Assembly: GCA_002337455.1 (NCBI GenBank)
Contig: DDGC01000014.1
Span: 146,251-210,250, forward strand
Length of the DNA stretch: 64,000 bases
Reading direction: 5' to 3'
Source of the DNA: Rhizobiales bacterium UBA1912
GTDB lineage: Bacteria > Pseudomonadota > Alphaproteobacteria > Rhizobiales > Devosiaceae
Shown here: positions 7,789 to 15,630 of the stretch, in pieces
Numbering within the stretch: the first letter of the stretch is position 1
How the letters are laid out: the number at the start of each line of letters is the position of its first letter
The notes under the pieces: model-generated
Seen by the model: the letters and a program-made list of their open reading frames with translations, nothing else
Databases searched by the model: none
Told to the model about the DNA's origin: nothing
Position numbers and translations under genes: made by a program

Positions 7789-8925
7789 TCACCCCGCCAC
7801 TCTGCGCATCAAAGCTTCAAGCGGCCCGCGGGGCTGGATTCGTGCCCAGGCCGCCGCGTAGATGCAGGCCGCAATGCAAAAGGCAAAGGCCGCAAGCGCA
7901 GCGCGGGCGGGCGTCTGCCCTCCAAGCAGGCCGAACGCTTCGAGCAGCCCCATGCCGACGACGATATGGGCGACATAAAGCGTAAGCGTCTGCCGTCCGG
8001 TGACCATCAAGATTCCCAAAATGCCGCTATTGCCCATCCGGTCCGCGACCCACAGGCAAAGGCCGATGAGAACCGACGCCGAGGCCATCCCGGTGAGCGA
8101 GAACAGCGGGCCGGGAGGCACCGGCAATGTCGTCGCCAGCGCCGCCAGTTCAGGATCCACCCCTGCCAGTGCGTCCGCCAGCACCCCGCCAAGCAACGTC
8201 GCCGCCGCAATCAGTGCCAGCCCAATCCCGATCAACAGCAATTGCACCCGCCGGGCATTCAAGTCGATCCGGCTCAGCACGATGCCGAAAAGAAAGAACC
8301 CCAGCCATGGAACGACCGGATGCCAGCCGTTGAACATCAGGTTGCGAACAAACCCGGCCGGCGTCCAGAAATCGGTGTAGGAATAATCGAACCAGTTCCA
8401 GCCCGCATCATAGTTGAGGACGAACAGCAGCGCGATAAACCCGATATTGAGAAGCACGATTGCGCTCACCAGCAGCGCTGTGGATTGTGAGAGCAGAACC
8501 GCTCCGAACAGAAAATAGAAGGCGTAATAGTGCAGGATGTCGGCAGGAAAAATCAGCATGTTCACCAGCCCCAGCACCAGCAGGAAGGCAGCGCGCTTGA
8601 GCGTGGTGCCGATTGTATTCGCCCCGGAACGCTCATAGGCCAGCCCTGCCCCCAGCCCCGCAAGAACAACGAAGCTGGCTGCGGCCTTGCCCTCGACAAG
8701 CACGCTCAATCCGTGCAGCAGACCGTCGCCGCCCTCGGCGCCCATGACGATCTTGAAATTCACCAGAACCATTCCTGCAAACGCAAAAAAGCGCGCCAGA
8801 TCGAGCCCTTCGAGCCGTCTGGCGGATCCCTTCACGGACGGTGCCTGCATGTGTCCCATCTCCCCGTCATCGCCCAATGGGCTCAACCCGACCGGCAGCG
8901 ACTTGAAAACGCTCCGGCTCGCCAT
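7789..8925 (-). CDS. DUF418-type integral membrane protein
   Basis: A protein of up to 378 residues with eight to ten predicted transmembrane helices. It opens with RRLEGLDLARFFAFAGMVLVNF, a start typical of the DUF418/YeiB family of putative acyltransferase-like membrane proteins. The C-terminal FSLTGMASASVLIGLCLWV and VTGRQTLTLYVAHIVVGMG are the conserved DUF418 region. The function is unknown. The start at 8925 lies eight bases from the palindrome at 8933, so ATG 8850, preceded by GGGGAG at a nine-base spacing, is a good alternative (353 residues). It is divergent from a TetR gene and probably repressed by it. Confidence 0.75.
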   Translation of the reverse strand: MASRSVFKSLPVGLSPLGDDGEMGHMQAPSVKGSARRLEGLDLARFFAFAGMVLVNFKIVMGAEGGDGLLHGLSVLVEGKAAASFVVLAGLGAGLAYERSGANTIGTTLKRAAFLLVLGLVNMLIFPADILHYYAFYFLFGAVLLSQSTALLVSAIVLLNIGFIALLFVLNYDAGWNWFDYSYTDFWTPAGFVRNLMFNGWHPVVPWLGFFLFGIVLSRIDLNARRVQLLLIGIGLALIAAATLLGGVLADALAGVDPELAALATTLPVPPGPLFSLTGMASASVLIGLCLWVADRMGNSGILGILMVTGRQTLTLYVAHIVVGMGLLEAFGLLGGQTPARAALAAFAFCIAACIYAAAWARIQPRGPLEALMRRVAG

Positions 8926-8932
8926 TAAAATA

Positions 8933-8951
8933 AACGAACGTTCGTTCGTTT
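8933..8951. promoter_or_regulatory. candidate TetR operator
   Basis: A perfect 14-base palindrome, AACGAACGTTCGTT (8933-8946), extends into a further CGTTT direct repeat to 8951. It sits in the 54-base gap between the divergent DUF418 and TetR genes, where binding could shut off both promoters. Confidence 0.6.
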
Positions 8952-8979
8952 AGATGCAGAGAAAGGAAATTGCAAGCCC

Positions 8980-9549
8980 ATGTCCAGGACGGAAAAAGCC
9001 GGCTTCCGGAAACAGAAGATCATCGAAGCGGCCGTCGTCTGTATTCTGAAAAAAGGGTATCATCAGGCCGGCATGCGCGACATCGCCGAGGCGGCTGGCG
9101 TCAGCCTCGGCAATCTCTACAATCATTTCCCCGGCAAGCAGGCCATCCTGATGGAACTGGCCGCTATCGAAGGCGCGGAACTCGAAGCCTTCATAGCGCC
9201 TCTGGAAACCGCCAGAAGCCCGGCAGCAGCCCTGCTCGCCTTCGCAAATGCCTATCTCGATTATATGGCCGCGCCCGAGAACGCCTTACTGACCCTTGAG
9301 TTGACCGCCGAATCCTTCCGCGATCCGCAGATTGCGACAGTCTTCCAGGCCAACCGGTCAAGGCTCATCGCAGCACTCGGCAGGGCCTTCCGCCACGAGA
9401 CATCGAACGGCGATCTCTATGCGGAAATGGTTCTTGATCTTATCGAGGGTGCCGCACTTCGCGCTGTCGCCGAACGCCGTCGTCCCGATGCCGCAGCGCG
9501 CAAGGCACTGCATGAAATGCTCGCCGGCGCGGCCGAACGACCCAAGTAG
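8980..9549 (+). CDS. TetR/AcrR family transcriptional regulator
   Basis: A 189-residue protein. The N-terminal DNA-binding domain is typical: FRKQKIIEAAVVCILKKGYHQAGMRDIAEAAGVSLGNLYNHFPGKQAIL at residues 8-56, with the HTH at about 32-52. The C-terminal ligand domain has no recognised signature. An AGAAAGG site lies upstream. The gene is divergent from the DUF418 protein across a short gap holding a perfect palindrome, the usual arrangement of an autoregulated TetR repressor with one target. The ligand is unknown. Confidence 0.9.
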   Translation: MSRTEKAGFRKQKIIEAAVVCILKKGYHQAGMRDIAEAAGVSLGNLYNHFPGKQAILMELAAIEGAELEAFIAPLETARSPAAALLAFANAYLDYMAAPENALLTLELTAESFRDPQIATVFQANRSRLIAALGRAFRHETSNGDLYAEMVLDLIEGAALRAVAERRRPDAAARKALHEMLAGAAERPK

Positions 9550-9570
9550 GTCGGCATCCGGACACAAAGA

Positions 9571-10464
9571 CTAATCGTCGAGGTCCAGCACGCCTTCAGC
9601 CATGATTACCGCGGCGCCGCCGATACCGGCGTGTTTGAGTTGGCCGCCCTCGATGTTGAACTGCACGCCGATTTCGCTCGGCCGCCCCATCTCTCGTCCC
9701 TGTCGGACCTTGATGGTGTGATGTCCGTCGCCATAACCGCCGTGCTCGGCCAGCATGCCGATTAGTGCTGCGGCTGCCGAACCGGTCGCCGCATCCTCCC
9801 CCGCGCCATGCGCGACCTGGAACATGCGTGCTGCATAATCGTTGGCGCGTTCCTTGGGGGTTTTTGTGAACACATAGACCGAATTGCGCTCGCCATGGAA
9901 CGTATCGGCCCAACCGCGGCGCTCGAGCGTTATAGCTTCCAGGGCCCGCGCATCGCGCACCGGGATCAGGTAAAACGGCAGCCCGGCCGAATACTGCGCG
10001 GGCATCATCCCATCGCACCCGATATCGCTTTCGGTCAGCCCCAGGCGTGCCGCGACATCGGCTGTCACCACGGCTTCGCCCATCTGCACCGGAAGCTGCG
10101 GCAGCGCAAACTTCGCCTCACCGGTTCGCTTGTCGATCCGCTCCATAACTGCCGTGACGTTGCCGACACCCAGTTCAAGCCGCACGGCGCTCTGCTTGTG
10201 CTGCAAACCCAGCAGAACGGCGGTTCCGACAGTCGGGTGTCCTGCAAAAGGCAATTCGTTCACCGGCGTAAAGATCCGCAGTGCTGCCGTATGCCGCTCG
10301 CCCTTGGGCGCGTTGACGAAGACCGTCTCGGAAAGATTGAACTCACGTGCAATCGCCTGCATCCGGGTGGTTGAAAGCTCATCGGCCCGGAGCACCACCG
10401 CCAGTGGATTTCCGCTCAGCCGGTCGCGGGTGAAAACATCGAGAATGAAATAGGTCAGCTTCAT
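9571..10464 (-). CDS. PhzF family isomerase/epimerase-like protein
   Basis: A 297-residue protein from ATG 10464. It opens with ILDVFTRDRLSGNPLAVVL, typical of PhzF, and FNLSETVFV carries the catalytic Glu (about residue 46). ELPFAGHPTVGTAVLLG, GLPFYLIPV and GAGEDAATGSAAAAL also match the family. PhzF enzymes isomerise small cyclic acids in phenazine synthesis, but most bacterial members act in unknown pathways, and no phenazine genes are near. The frame remains open far upstream across the neighbouring divergent genes; that extension is antisense and not coding. Confidence 0.88.
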   Translation of the reverse strand: MKLTYFILDVFTRDRLSGNPLAVVLRADELSTTRMQAIAREFNLSETVFVNAPKGERHTAALRIFTPVNELPFAGHPTVGTAVLLGLQHKQSAVRLELGVGNVTAVMERIDKRTGEAKFALPQLPVQMGEAVVTADVAARLGLTESDIGCDGMMPAQYSAGLPFYLIPVRDARALEAITLERRGWADTFHGERNSVYVFTKTPKERANDYAARMFQVAHGAGEDAATGSAAAALIGMLAEHGGYGDGHHTIKVRQGREMGRPSEIGVQFNIEGGQLKHAGIGGAAVIMAEGVLDLDD

Positions 10465-10647
10465 TTTTCGGCTAGTCCTGGAGGCAGTTTGGGAGGCGGA
10501 ATCCATGCGTGTACTCAAAACACTATGCCTATCGACACAATCGTTACCACCCCCATAATTGCGGCCCTGTTCCTGCACCGTGCGCCCACTTTTCCCCGCG
10601 ACATACCGTGTTGTATTTGTCACAATGCGCGCGAGGAGAAAAATCGC

Positions 10648-11880
10648 ATGAAACGCGCGATATGCCTCGTTGCCGGAGGCGGTCCTGCCGGCATTATGCT
10701 GGGCCTGCTGCTGGCGCGCGGCGGGGTCGAAGTGATCGTGTGCGAAAAACACGCCGACTTCCTGCGCGACTTCCGCGGCGACACGGTTCACCCCTCGACG
10801 ATCAAGCTGCTCGACGAGCTCGGCCTTGGAGCGGAGTTCGCGCAATTGCCGCAGAGCAGGCTTGAAAGCTTTCGCCTGCCCACGACAGGCGGCGAGACCG
10901 TCGATTTCGGAGATTTTGCGGCCCTCGATCCCCCTTACAATTATATCGCCATGATTCCCCAGTGGGATTTTCTCGCGTTCCTCGTTGCTCACGCCCGGCG
11001 CGAGCCCAGCTTCACGCTGTTGATGGAAACCGAAGTGACAAGCCTGCTCTGGCAGGACGAAAAGGTCACCGGCGTCACCGTGCGCACCAGCGATGGCGAA
11101 GAGTCGATCGAGGCCGATCTTGTCGTCGCCTGCGACGGGCGGCATTCGATCCTGCGCAAGCAGGCTGGCCTGTTCCCCCGCGATTACGATGTGCCCTTCG
11201 ATGTCTGGTGGTTCCGCCTTCCCCGCCACCCCGATGAACAGGCCGAACCGGCCAATCTTGTTCCCAGCTTTGCCGGGCGGGACATTATGCTCTCGATTGC
11301 GCGGGAGGGCTTTTACCAGATGGCCGCTTTCATCCCAAAGGGCACCGATGCCCAGCGCCGCGCCCAAGGGGTAGAACCCCTGCGCGCCATGATCGCCAGA
11401 TTGCGCCCCGATTTCGCCGACCGCGTCGAAACTCTGACTTCCATGGATGAGGTCAAGACCCTCGACGTCAGGCTCGACCGGCTCAAGCGCTGGCACCGCC
11501 CTGGCCTGCTCTGCATCGGCGATGCCGCTCATGCCATGTCGCCTGCTGGCGGCGTCGGGATCAATCTTGCCATCCAGGACGCCGTGGCCACCGCGCGCAT
11601 CCTGCGCAATCCCCTGCGGGCCGGAACGGTGACCGAGCGCGATCTTGAAGCTGTGCAACAGCGCCGCATGATGCCCACCCGGATCATCCAGGCCATGCAG
11701 CGCGTTCTCCATCGCGTCGTCTTCCAGAACGGGTTTCAGTCCGGCCGCGCCGGACCACCGCGCCTCATGCTGTTTCTGGCCCGGCACGTCCCCGGCTTCC
11801 GCAAGCTCCCCGCCCGCTTCATCGCTTTCGGCCCGCGCCCCGAACGCGCACCCGATTTCGCCCGCCGCCCGACGGACTGA
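10648..11880 (+). CDS. FAD-dependent monooxygenase (UbiH/PHBH type)
   Basis: A 410-residue protein from ATG 10648, nine bases after AGGAG. CLVAGGGPAGIMLGLLLA at residues 6-23 is the FAD-binding Rossmann motif. ADLVVACDGRHSILRKQ is the DG motif, and LLCIGDAAHAMSPAGGVGINLAIQDA is the GD motif that contacts the flavin ribityl chain. Proteins of this class hydroxylate aromatic rings or modify polyketides using NAD(P)H and O2. The C-terminal tail is basic and proline-rich. No pathway genes flank it, so the substrate is unknown. It diverges from the PhzF-like gene across 183 bases. Confidence 0.9.
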   Translation: MKRAICLVAGGGPAGIMLGLLLARGGVEVIVCEKHADFLRDFRGDTVHPSTIKLLDELGLGAEFAQLPQSRLESFRLPTTGGETVDFGDFAALDPPYNYIAMIPQWDFLAFLVAHARREPSFTLLMETEVTSLLWQDEKVTGVTVRTSDGEESIEADLVVACDGRHSILRKQAGLFPRDYDVPFDVWWFRLPRHPDEQAEPANLVPSFAGRDIMLSIAREGFYQMAAFIPKGTDAQRRAQGVEPLRAMIARLRPDFADRVETLTSMDEVKTLDVRLDRLKRWHRPGLLCIGDAAHAMSPAGGVGINLAIQDAVATARILRNPLRAGTVTERDLEAVQQRRMMPTRIIQAMQRVLHRVVFQNGFQSGRAGPPRLMLFLARHVPGFRKLPARFIAFGPRPERAPDFARRPTD

Positions 11881-11915
11881 CCGCCAGTGCGCGATCAACG
11901 CGCAAAACTTAGGTA

Positions 11916-11946
11916 TTGACTTAACTATCGTGACGCAGATAGTTAA
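11916..11946 (+). promoter_or_regulatory. candidate promoter with ArsR operator
   Basis: TTGACT (11916-11921) resembles a -35 box. A perfect inverted repeat, TTAACTATC (11921-11929) and GATAGTTAA (11938-11946) with an 8-base spacer, overlaps it and the probable -10 region. The repeat ends four bases before ATG 11951, so transcription would start at or very near the start codon. Binding of the encoded ArsR protein here would give autorepression of the operon. Confidence 0.65.
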
Positions 11947-11950
11947 GCGC

Positions 11951-12292
11951 ATGCTTAACCATTCTTCAGATCTCGATCTCATGTTCCGCGCCCTGGCCGA
12001 CGGCAACCGCCGCGCCATGATCGACCGGCTAAGCAAGTCGAGCGCCAGCGCGGGAGATTTTTCCGCCCAGCTTGGCATTTCCCTGCCCGCCACACTCCAG
12101 CACCTCGCCGTGCTCGAACAGGCAGGGCTCGTAATCACCAAAAAACAGGGCCGTGTACGCATCTGCACGCTCGATACCGGCGCTCTCAGCCGGGCCGAAC
12201 ACTGGATCAACGAGCGCCGCACACTATGGGGCCGCCGCCTCGACGCCCTGGGAGCCCTTCTCGAAGCCGACACCACGGAGGAAGACACATGA
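11951..12292 (+). CDS. ArsR/SmtB family winged-helix regulator
   Basis: A 113-residue protein from ATG 11951; a GTG at 11930 lies inside the operator palindrome and is less likely. LMFRALADGNRRAMIDRLSKSSASAGDFSAQLGISLPATLQHLAVLEQAGLVITKKQGRVRICTL is a standard ArsR winged helix, with no obvious metal-binding cysteine pair. ArsR proteins of this kind commonly head operons with AHSA1/SRPBCC genes, as here. Its stop overlaps the next start (ATGA). It probably controls the seven-gene operon 11951-15436 through the inverted repeat at 11921-11946. Confidence 0.9.
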   Translation: MLNHSSDLDLMFRALADGNRRAMIDRLSKSSASAGDFSAQLGISLPATLQHLAVLEQAGLVITKKQGRVRICTLDTGALSRAEHWINERRTLWGRRLDALGALLEADTTEEDT

Positions 12293-12741
12293 CCGGTCGT
12301 ACCGTCGTCCACGCCACTTTCGATCTCGAACGGACCTATTCTGCGCCGCGAGGCCGGGTCTTTATGGCCTTTGCCGATGCACCGCAAAAGCGCCAATGGG
12401 CCCACGGGGCCCCAGCGGATGGATACGCTCTTGATTTTCGCGTGGGTGGACGTGAACACGTCCAGATGGCTGGCCCCGGGGGCAGCACGTTCACCTACGA
12501 CGGCATCTACTACGACATCGTCGAAAACGAGCGCATTATCTATGCCTATTCCTTCAGTTTCGGGCAAGGCAACGCCGGCACGACGTTGACCACCATCGAA
12601 TTGGCCGATGCCGAAAGCGGCGGAACCCTGCTCAAGATCACAGAGCAAGGGGCCTATCTCGATGGCTTTGACGGACCGAAATTCTGGGCGAGTGGCACCA
12701 CCTCCCTGCTCGACCGACTGAACCAACACCTGGAGCAATAA
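12289..12741 (+). CDS. SRPBCC (AHSA1-like) domain protein, first tandem copy
   Basis: A 150-residue protein, translationally coupled to the ArsR gene by an ATGA overlap. ERTYSAPRGRVFMAFADAPQKRQWAHG, FRVGGREHVQ, YYDIVENERIIYAYSF and LLKITEQGAYLDGFDG follow the START-like SRPBCC pattern of AHSA1 proteins, which hold hydrophobic ligands in a deep cavity. It shares its first eleven residues (MTGRTVVHATF) and much of its sequence with the next gene, so the two are a tandem duplication. The biological ligand is unknown. Confidence 0.85.
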   Translation: MTGRTVVHATFDLERTYSAPRGRVFMAFADAPQKRQWAHGAPADGYALDFRVGGREHVQMAGPGGSTFTYDGIYYDIVENERIIYAYSFSFGQGNAGTTLTTIELADAESGGTLLKITEQGAYLDGFDGPKFWASGTTSLLDRLNQHLEQ

Positions 12742-12743
12742 CA

Positions 12744-13208
12744 ATGACCGGCCGTACCGTCGTCCATGCCACCTTCACCCTCCAGCGCACCTATCGCGCC
12801 CCGCGCAACAAGGTCTTCGCCGCCTTTTCCGATTTCAGGACCAAGCAGAAATGGTTCGGAAGCGATGCGCCCGAAGGGGCTGCTGCCAATATGGATTTCC
12901 GCGTCGGGGGCCGCGAGCACAGCCATGGCGTCGCCGAACAGCACGGCAGCACTCACGCCTACCGTTTCGATGCCCTCTATCTCGACATCATCGAGAACGA
13001 GCGCATCATCTACGCATACGACATGGACGCCGACGGCCAGCACATCTCTGCATCACTCACCACAATCGAATTGGCCGATGCAGCAGATGGCACGCAACTC
13101 AAGCTGACCGAACAGGGCGCATATCTCGATGGGTTCGACGACCCCAAGATCCGCGAAAACGGAACAGTCGGCCTCTTGGCCGCGCTCGCCAAAGTTGTGG
13201 AGGATTGA
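12744..13208 (+). CDS. SRPBCC (AHSA1-like) domain protein, second tandem copy
   Basis: A 154-residue paralogue of the preceding gene, starting two bases after its stop. The conserved frame is QRTYRAPRNKVFAAFSDFRTKQKWFG, FRVGGREHSHG, YLDIIENERIIYAYDM and QLKLTEQGAYLDGFDDPK. The first copy has AHGAPADG where this one has the family-typical KWFGSD, so the first may have diverged more in the ligand pocket. It lies in the ArsR-led operon; the next start follows two bases after its stop. Confidence 0.87.
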   Translation: MTGRTVVHATFTLQRTYRAPRNKVFAAFSDFRTKQKWFGSDAPEGAAANMDFRVGGREHSHGVAEQHGSTHAYRFDALYLDIIENERIIYAYDMDADGQHISASLTTIELADAADGTQLKLTEQGAYLDGFDDPKIRENGTVGLLAALAKVVED

Positions 13209-13210
13209 CG

Positions 13211-13774
13211 ATGGGCAGACTGATCGTCTGGAACGTTGCAAGCCTGGATGGCTATTTCGAAGGCCCCGAGCCCTGGGACCTCTCCCTGCACGAAACGATC
13301 TGGGGCGACGAGCTGGCAGCCCTTTCCGATGCCCAGTTGGCCGATACCGAAGCATTGGTCTTTGGCCGTCGCACCTATGAGGGCATGGCCGCGCACTGGA
13401 CCAGTGGAGCCGAAAGCGGCCCCATCGCCGACGCCATGAACGCCCTGCCCAAGATCGTCGTTTCCAATACGCTGACAGACCCCAAATGGAACAACACGAC
13501 CCTTGTCAGCGGCGACGCCGCCGAAGAGCTGCGCAAAATCAAGGCGAAGTCGGAACGCAACCTTTATGTCTACGGCAGCGCCGAGCTTCTGTCCTCGCTC
13601 CTGTCTGCCGGTCTTGTCGATGAATATCGCCTCGGCATCGCCCCGCTCCTGCTCGGACGCGGCAACCCACTCTTCAAGCGGTCCGACCTGCGGATTGATC
13701 TAGAACTCCTCAAGACCCAGCCGCTCAAGAACGGCGGTGTCGTTCTTTATTATCGCTTGGGAAATCCGACCTGA
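13211..13774 (+). CDS. DHFR/RibD-fold family reductase (first of three)
   Basis: A 187-residue protein. IVWNVASLDGYFEGPEPWDL, LVFGRRTYEGMAAHW, LPKIVVSNTL, LYVYGSAELLSSLLSAGLVDEYRLGIAPLLLGRGNPLF and GGVVLYYRL are the standard marks of the RibD C-terminal/DHFR-like family (YyaP, YwjB types). These proteins bind NADPH in a dihydrofolate-reductase fold, but most have no known substrate and lack folate-enzyme residues. The gene begins two bases after the second SRPBCC stop. Two further members follow in the same operon, and another is at 58670. Confidence 0.88.
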   Translation: MGRLIVWNVASLDGYFEGPEPWDLSLHETIWGDELAALSDAQLADTEALVFGRRTYEGMAAHWTSGAESGPIADAMNALPKIVVSNTLTDPKWNNTTLVSGDAAEELRKIKAKSERNLYVYGSAELLSSLLSAGLVDEYRLGIAPLLLGRGNPLFKRSDLRIDLELLKTQPLKNGGVVLYYRLGNPT

Positions 13775-13830
13775 GACCAAAACCGAACGGCGCGGCAACG
13801 CGCAAATCCATCGAACGTGGAGATCGACCA

Positions 13831-14160
13831 ATGCCAAAGTACATCGCTATCGGCTATGGCGACAGGGCCGGGTACGACCGGACGCCAGAGGACATCAGGC
13901 ATGCCGCCCATGATCACGACGCCTGGCTCAAGCGGCGCGGCGTCACAATGGGGATTGCCGGAACCCCGGTCCAGGTTCGTAATCCCGAGGGCCTCGGCGT
14001 CCAGACCGAAACCGGGCCCTACCTCTCTTCAGACCTGCCCATCGCCGGCTTTTCGATCGTGGAAGCCGGCGACATTGAGGAAGCTATCGCGCTGGCGTCG
14101 ACGACACCCTGTGCCGTAGCGCACGGCGTGGTCGAAATCTGGCCACTCAACGAACTGTAG
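13831..14160 (+). CDS. YCII-related domain protein
   Basis: A 109-residue protein starting MPKYIAIGYGDRAGY. HDHDAWLKRRGVTMGIAGTPVQVRN, GPYLSSDLPIAGFSIVEAGDIEEAIALASTTPCAVAHGVVEIWPL matches the YCII/DGPF ferredoxin-like fold. The family has a His/Asp pocket and in some members acts as a dehalogenase or hydrolase. It is often found beside SRPBCC and sigma-factor or ArsR genes. There are 56 bases between it and the preceding reductase. The exact role is unknown. Confidence 0.82.
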   Translation: MPKYIAIGYGDRAGYDRTPEDIRHAAHDHDAWLKRRGVTMGIAGTPVQVRNPEGLGVQTETGPYLSSDLPIAGFSIVEAGDIEEAIALASTTPCAVAHGVVEIWPLNEL

Positions 14161-14202
14161 CCGGCTGTATTGCAGCGTCGGCAAGCCACGCCAGGAGATG
14201 TC

Positions 14203-14772
14203 ATGACCCGCAAGCTGATCTATTCCCTGCAAATGTCCCTCGATGGCTATATTGAGGACGCTTCCGGCAATTTTGCGTTCGCCCACCCCGAACCCGATGT
14301 CCACGCCTATATCAATGACCTCGAAGCCGGGATCGATACCCACATCTACGGCCGCCGTCTCTATGAGACCATGAACAGCTTCTGGCCCACGGCGGCTGAC
14401 GATCCGAACGCCGAGCCCGAAATCCTCGACTACGCCCGCATCTGGAACGCGCTCGACAAGCTTGTCTTTTCGCGCACCCTGAAGTCCGTCGGTCCACGCA
14501 CCCGTATTGCGACTGCCGACATTGCCACCGAGATCGCGCAGCTCAAGGCCAACCCGGGCAAGGACATCAGCGTCGGCGGCGCACAATTGGCCGCCCAGTT
14601 CATCGCCCAGGATTTGGTCGATCAATACTGGGCCATCATCTACCCAGTGCTGGTCGGTGGCGGCAAACCGATGTTCGGCAATATCGATCGCCCCCTCGAC
14701 CTGCAATTGTTCGACAGCCGAACCTTCCCCTCCGGGGTTTCCGTCATGCTCTATCGACGCCCGGGTCGCTGA
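14203..14772 (+). CDS. DHFR/RibD-fold family reductase (second of three)
   Basis: A 189-residue protein starting at ATG 14203 behind CCAGGAG. IYSLQMSLDGYIEDASGNFAF, THIYGRRLYETMNSFW, LDKLVFSRTL, DISVGGAQLAAQFIAQDLVDQYWAIIYPVLVGGGKPMF and SGVSVMLYRR define the RibD C-terminal/DHFR-like family. It differs clearly from its operon paralogues, so the set looks long-established rather than freshly duplicated. It probably binds NADPH; the substrate is unknown. Confidence 0.88.
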   Translation: MTRKLIYSLQMSLDGYIEDASGNFAFAHPEPDVHAYINDLEAGIDTHIYGRRLYETMNSFWPTAADDPNAEPEILDYARIWNALDKLVFSRTLKSVGPRTRIATADIATEIAQLKANPGKDISVGGAQLAAQFIAQDLVDQYWAIIYPVLVGGGKPMFGNIDRPLDLQLFDSRTFPSGVSVMLYRRPGR

Positions 14773-14788
14773 CCATAGGAGACAAACA

Positions 14789-15436
14789 ATGTCCAAACTC
14801 AAGGTCCTCAGTTTCGCAGTGTCCGCCGATGGCTTCGGAGCCGGAGCGGATCAAAGCCTGGAAAACCCGGTCGGCGTCAACGGGACCGACCTGATGTCCT
14901 GGTTCCACCCAACCCGCACGTTCAATAAACACGTGCTGGGCAGCGACAGCGGCGAGACCGGCCCCGACGATGACATCGCGCGCATGGGTTTTGAAAATAT
15001 CGGCGCATGGATATTGGGGAGGAACATGTTCGGCCCCATTCGAGGTCCTTGGCCCGACGACAGCTGGAAAGGCTGGTGGGGAGACAACCCGCCCTATCAT
15101 GTCCCGGTTTTCGTTCTGACAAACTACTCCCGCGACTCTTTCGAAATGGAAGGTGGCACGACTTTCCATTTCGTCACCGGCGGCATCGAGGAAGCGCTGG
15201 ACCAGGCAAAGCACGCCGCCGCAGGCAAGGATGTGCGCCTCGGCGGCGGCGTCGCCACCATCCGCGCCTATCTTGCCGCTGGACTGGTCGACGAAATGCA
15301 CCTTGCTTTTGTACCGGCGCTTCTTGGACACGGCGAAGCGCTGTTTTCCGGGCTCGATCTCAAAGCGCTCGGCTACGATATGACAAGGTCCCAAACGACC
15401 CCCAATGCCATGCATCTTTTCATTGGCAAACGCTAA
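14789..15436 (+). CDS. DHFR/RibD-fold family reductase (third of three)
   Basis: A 215-residue protein with AGGAGA before ATG 14789. VLSFAVSADGFGAGADQSLENPVG, GAWILGRNMFGPIRGPW, VFVLTNYSRDSFEMEGGTTFHFV, DVRLGGGVATIRAYLAAGLVDEMHLAFVPALLGHGEALF belong to the same family, in the subgroup with a longer central loop and tryptophan-rich PWPDDSWKGWWGDNPP. It is the last gene of the ArsR-led operon; a RIME-like element directly follows its TAA. Confidence 0.88.
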   Translation: MSKLKVLSFAVSADGFGAGADQSLENPVGVNGTDLMSWFHPTRTFNKHVLGSDSGETGPDDDIARMGFENIGAWILGRNMFGPIRGPWPDDSWKGWWGDNPPYHVPVFVLTNYSRDSFEMEGGTTFHFVTGGIEEALDQAKHAAAGKDVRLGGGVATIRAYLAAGLVDEMHLAFVPALLGHGEALFSGLDLKALGYDMTRSQTTPNAMHLFIGKR

Positions 15437-15540
15437 GAGCGTTTCCAGAGAAAGTGGACACCACTTTTTCGGTTCGGAAACGCGACAAAACAAGGAGTTA
15501 GAGCCCGATTTTGATCCCATCAAAATCGGAAAAGCTCTAG
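15437..15540. repeat. RIME-like mosaic palindromic element, copy 2
   Basis: It begins at the stop of the last reductase gene. Palindrome one nests GCGTTTCC/GGAAACGC around AAAGTGG/CCACTTT and ends with the shared GCGACAAAACAA string. Palindrome two nests TAGAGC/GCTCTA around CCGATTTTGAT/ATCAAAATCGG. It separates two convergent operons. Confidence 0.85.
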
Positions 15541-15566
15541 CGGGACGACACTCCCACTGGACGCAG

Positions 15567-15604
15567 AACAAAAGAACGCCGGCCCGATTTTACCGGGCCG
15601 GCGT
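15567..15604 (-). terminator. intrinsic terminator of ilvC
   Basis: On the complement, ACGCCGGCCCG pairs perfectly with CGGGCCGGCGT around a seven-base loop (15576-15604), followed by TCTTTTGTT. It lies 26 bases after the ilvC stop. Confidence 0.85.
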
Positions 15605-15630
15605 AAACTTCAGGGTCTAGAAGCCAGGCT

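Noticed and set aside
9571..12744. A 1057-codon open frame on the minus strand
   Set aside because: Only the last 297 codons (PhzF-like) are a protein. The rest is antisense to the FAD monooxygenase, ArsR and SRPBCC genes and reads as low-complexity shadow sequence of high-GC codons.
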